Below are positions 13,980 through 15,914 of a stretch of DNA of 15,914 bases, in pieces. The position numbers and the translations under genes were made by a program. Every line of letters begins with the position of its first letter. Position 1 is the stretch's first letter. A model generated the notes under the pieces. The model was not told where the DNA came from, ran no database searches, and worked only from the letters and a program-made list of their open reading frames with translations. The stretch is from positions 1 through 15,914 of the forward strand of contig JAHWJV010000027.1 of assembly GCA_019348265.1 (NCBI GenBank), in the 5' to 3' direction. The DNA is from Gemmatimonadota bacterium. Lineage in GTDB: Bacteria; Gemmatimonadota; Gemmatimonadetes; Longimicrobiales; Longimicrobiaceae.

Positions 13980-14255
13980 TTACAGCCAGGCCCGGGCGCC
14001 GAGGGCGACGACGAGGATTCCGACGAAGCTGAGGGCGTTCAGGTGGAAGACGAGGGGGCCGAGAGTCAGGCCGACGGCGACGAGGTCCACCACGAGGGGG
14101 CCGAAGGCCGCCGCGACGGAGGTGGTGAAGAAGGTGCGCGTGGCACTCTCGGGGAGGAAGCGCACCACCAGCTCGGTGAGGAGGGCGCCGAGCACGAGCC
14201 CGATAAGCATGACGAGGAGCAGCCGACCGATCCGCCGCCGAATTACCATATTCAT
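13980..14255 (-). CDS. small DUF4321-like membrane protein
   Basis: This 91-residue protein consists mostly of hydrophobic stretches: roughly 9-31 (GRLLLVMLIGLVLGALLTEL), 45-66 (VAAAFGPLVVDLVAVGLTLG) and 70-90. The order, a glycine-rich first helix with a GALLTELVVRFLP turn, then FGPLVVDL, LTLG and a final helix ending in a short polar tail, resembles the DUF4321 family of uncharacterised membrane proteins. No function is known for that family. Start ATG 14253-14255 has AAGGGGA close upstream; an in-frame ATG at 14247-14249 is also usable and has better spacing. It lies 32 nt after the polyprenyl synthase stop, so it is probably co-transcribed with it. It ends at the shared terminator facing ppiD. 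Confidence 0.75.
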   Translation of the reverse strand: MNMVIRRRIGRLLLVMLIGLVLGALLTELVVRFLPESATRTFFTTSVAAAFGPLVVDLVAVGLTLGPLVFHLNALSFVGILVVALGARAWL

Positions 14256-14287
14256 CGATCCCCTTGAACCAGATCCAGAGACGTCAT

Positions 14288-15274
14288 TCAGCGGCTCCGC
14301 TCGACTGCGTAAACGATGCTCTCCCGGAGAGCCTGCAGCGCGGGTCCGTCCGGGAGGCTGTCCAGCTCCGCGCTCGCTCGCTGGGCGAATGCGAGCGCCT
14401 GTTCCCTCGCATAATCCAAGCCGCCGTGTTCGTGAGTGAGCCGAATGATCGCCGCGATGGCGTCATCCTCCGGCTCCGGGTCGGCGAATAGCGCCTCGAC
14501 CGTCTCCCGCTCTGTGGGCGTGAGGCTCGGCAGGATCGCGAGGAGCGGGAGCGTGACCTTGTGCTCGCGGAGGTCCAGACCCGAGGGCTTGCCGAGCACC
14601 GACTCGTCGGACGTGTAGTCGAGGAGGTCGTCTACGATCTGGAAGGCCATACCGAGATGGTGGCCGAAGCGCGCGAGCGGCTTGCGGAGGGAGGCGTCGC
14701 CGTACAGGGCGCCGAGCTCGCAGGCGGCACCCATCAGCGACGCGGTCTTCGAATCGATGAGCTGATAGTAGTCGTCCTCGTCGAAGTCGAGGGCGTCACA
14801 CGAGGCCAGCTGCCGCATCTCGCCGATGGACATGGCATTCGAGGCGGCGGCCAGGATGCGGACGGGCTCGATGTCGCCGAGACGGCCGAGCTCGGAAACC
14901 GACCGCGAGTAGAGGAAGTCGCCCATGATGATGGCGACCTGGTGACTCCACATCGCATTCACGGTGGGCATGCCGCGACGGAGGACCGAATGGTCGACTG
15001 CGTCGTCGTGCACCAGCGTGGCGAGGTGCATCAGCTCGACCACGGCGGCGAGGGTTTCCGCCTCGGGACGCGACTTGCCGCCGACTTCGTTGCAGAGGAG
15101 GAGCAGCCCGGGACGGAAGAGCTTCCCGCGTACCTGGAGAAGGTAGTCGTTGATCTCGGCGATGCGGGTGAAGTCCGCGACCACGATTCGCCGGAACTCG
15201 TCGACGACCCGGTCGAGGCGGTCCGCGATGGGTGCCTGGATCTGCGGGAGGGTCGGGGGTGCGGCGCGCAGCAT
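14288..15274 (-). CDS. long-chain polyprenyl diphosphate synthase
   Basis: This is a trans-prenyltransferase that condenses isopentenyl diphosphate onto an allylic diphosphate. In bacteria it gives the quinone side chain or a related long-chain carrier. The 328 residues contain the first Asp-rich motif DDAVD (90-94), the second DDLLD (215-219), the IPP-binding block GKLFRP (50-55), RRGMPTVN (99-106), the KT pair (176-177) and FQIVDDLLDY (211-220). The residues 4 and 5 positions before the first motif are Thr and Ala, without a bulky aromatic; by family rules this allows long chains (C35 or more) rather than farnesyl or geranylgeranyl, and points to octaprenyl or heptaprenyl type (ispB/hepT-like). 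Start ATG 15272-15274 is the only one near the family N-terminus. A TTGACA promoter lies upstream. No menaquinone gene is adjacent to confirm the product. Confidence 0.9.
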   Translation of the reverse strand: MLRAAPPTLPQIQAPIADRLDRVVDEFRRIVVADFTRIAEINDYLLQVRGKLFRPGLLLLCNEVGGKSRPEAETLAAVVELMHLATLVHDDAVDHSVLRRGMPTVNAMWSHQVAIIMGDFLYSRSVSELGRLGDIEPVRILAAASNAMSIGEMRQLASCDALDFDEDDYYQLIDSKTASLMGAACELGALYGDASLRKPLARFGHHLGMAFQIVDDLLDYTSDESVLGKPSGLDLREHKVTLPLLAILPSLTPTERETVEALFADPEPEDDAIAAIIRLTHEHGGLDYAREQALAFAQRASAELDSLPDGPALQALRESIVYAVERSR

Positions 15275-15315
15275 CTGCCTGGGGAATCTGATGAGCGAAG
15301 TGTCCAGCGACGCGG

Positions 15316-15344
15316 AAGCTAAGTGCGGCGCCGGACGTTGTCAA
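15316..15344 (-). promoter_or_regulatory. sigma-70-type promoter for the polyprenyl synthase operon
   Basis: On the minus strand -35 TTGACA (15339-15344) and -10 TAGCTT (15316-15321) are separated by exactly 17 nt. It lies in the 79-bp gap between the TPR gene stop and the synthase start, about 42 nt upstream of the ATG. Its -10 has the same TAnnTT form as the one at 11775. Confidence 0.6.
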
Positions 15345-15353
15345 AACGTGCGG

Positions 15354-15914
15354 TCAGGCGGCGCCGAAGGCCTCGAGCCGGTCGGCGACGTCGCGGAAAC
15401 GGCGGTCGACGGCGCTGACGCGCTCGTAGCTCTCGCGAGCCAGGCCGACCGCGCCGAGCGCCTCGTGCGCGCGGCCGAGCCAGTAATGAACGCCTGCGAG
15501 ATCGGCCGGTGAAGCCCCGGGGAGTGCCGCCGCACGCTCGAGGATACGAGCCGCGAGCTCGTACTCCTTCTTCTCGCCGTAGCACTCACCGAGCATCTCC
15601 ATCGTCGCCAGCGGGTTCGACCCGGCTCGCAGGGCGCGCTGGAGCTGGGTGATGGCGTCGTCCCAGAGCCCCATCTCCTTGAAGGCGATGCCGAGGTCGT
15701 AGTGGCTCGCGGAATCCGCCGCGTCGATGCCTGCGGTGATGGCCTCGCGGAAGCTGGCGAGGATCTCCTGAAAGTCCTCTTCCTCGTCGCCGGTAGGGAA
15801 GCCCGCCTCGACCTGGAATCTGGTGGAGACCTCTTCATCCCGAACCAGCGCGGCGAAATCGACATATTCGCCGACGGCATCGCGCGCTTGCTGATTCTCG
15901 GGATCGAGCTTCAG
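15354..15914 (-). CDS. TPR protein, C-terminal part (runs off right edge)
   Basis: The frame is open from the right edge to TGA 15354-15356, giving the last 186 residues; the true start is outside the window. The first visible residues LKLDPENQQARDAVGEYVDF already look like the end of a TPR. An acidic stretch (GDEEEDFQEILASFREAI) leads into further TPR units: SASHYDLGIAFKEMGLWDDA, LATMEMLGECYGEKKEYELA and GVHYWLGRAHEALGAVGLAR. It ends DVADRLEAFGAA. TPR arrays act as scaffolds; the partner is unknown. The linker-plus-TPR style, with 'HYDLGIAFKEMGL', is often seen in large TPR proteins of Gemmatimonadota- or myxobacteria-like genomes, as a recalled impression rather than a search. It is transcribed in the same direction as the synthase, but the internal promoter between them suggests separate control. 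Confidence 0.85.
   Translation of the reverse strand: MKLDPENQQARDAVGEYVDFAALVRDEEVSTRFQVEAGFPTGDEEEDFQEILASFREAITAGIDAADSASHYDLGIAFKEMGLWDDAITQLQRALRAGSNPLATMEMLGECYGEKKEYELAARILERAAALPGASPADLAGVHYWLGRAHEALGAVGLARESYERVSAVDRRFRDVADRLEAFGAA

Noticed and set aside
1..15914. a novel multi-gene defence, toxin or biosynthetic system
   Set aside because: All intact genes are housekeeping or of known family, and none forms a recognisable defence or biosynthetic cluster.

Overview
This window is high-GC bacterial chromosome. It has ordinary housekeeping genes, tightly packed minus-strand operons and TTGACA-type promoters. A lipidated LolA-like protein, a PpiD-like foldase, a DUF4321-type membrane protein, acidic TPR proteins and a long-chain prenyl synthase suggest a diderm, probably of the Gemmatimonadota or a nearby phylum. 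That placement is inferred from protein style; no marker gene was compared.

Layout, left to right. Positions 1-545 are a scar: a plus-strand fragment of an IS66-family transposase (tnpC) faces the truncated 5' end of hemL (minus strand). A small CTAG-rich palindrome between them supplies a stop codon to each. Next on the minus strand come yajQ (its 3' end probably frameshifted into a repeat), lolA (a predicted lipoprotein), ftsK, and the compact operon TPR gene > aroQ > efp > accB > pilT > accC > comB, which is transcribed leftward from a promoter near 11.8 kb. Several joints in this operon are stop/start overlaps (GTGA, ATGA, TAATG). The type IV pilus retraction ATPase gene pilT sits between the two acetyl-CoA carboxylase genes accB and accC. 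A 331-bp divergent region separates the operon from plus-strand ppiD (peptidyl-prolyl isomerase/periplasmic foldase). ppiD converges on a minus-strand pair, a small DUF4321-like membrane protein gene and a long-chain polyprenyl diphosphate synthase gene. The 3' part of another TPR protein gene runs off the right edge.

The genes cover cell-envelope and core metabolism: fatty-acid initiation (accB, accC), shikimate (aroQ), isoprenoid-quinone or lipid-carrier chain (prenyl synthase), envelope protein and lipoprotein handling (ppiD, lolA), chromosome segregation (ftsK), translation (efp), motility (pilT) and tetrapyrrole synthesis (hemL, broken here).

The most distinctive non-coding signal is a set of five intergenic imperfect inverted repeats. 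Their arms are short tandem units of 7 nt (AGTCTTC type and GGGAACA type) or about 8 nt (GCGAGAGT type). They lie directly at gene ends, in several cases contribute the stop codon, and look like mobile or expanding terminator-like hairpins. I found no CRISPR array, tRNA, rRNA or defence system, and I do not claim a new multi-gene system here. The candidates for novelty are the heptamer palindrome family, the accB-pilT-accC arrangement, and the lipoprotein form of LolA.
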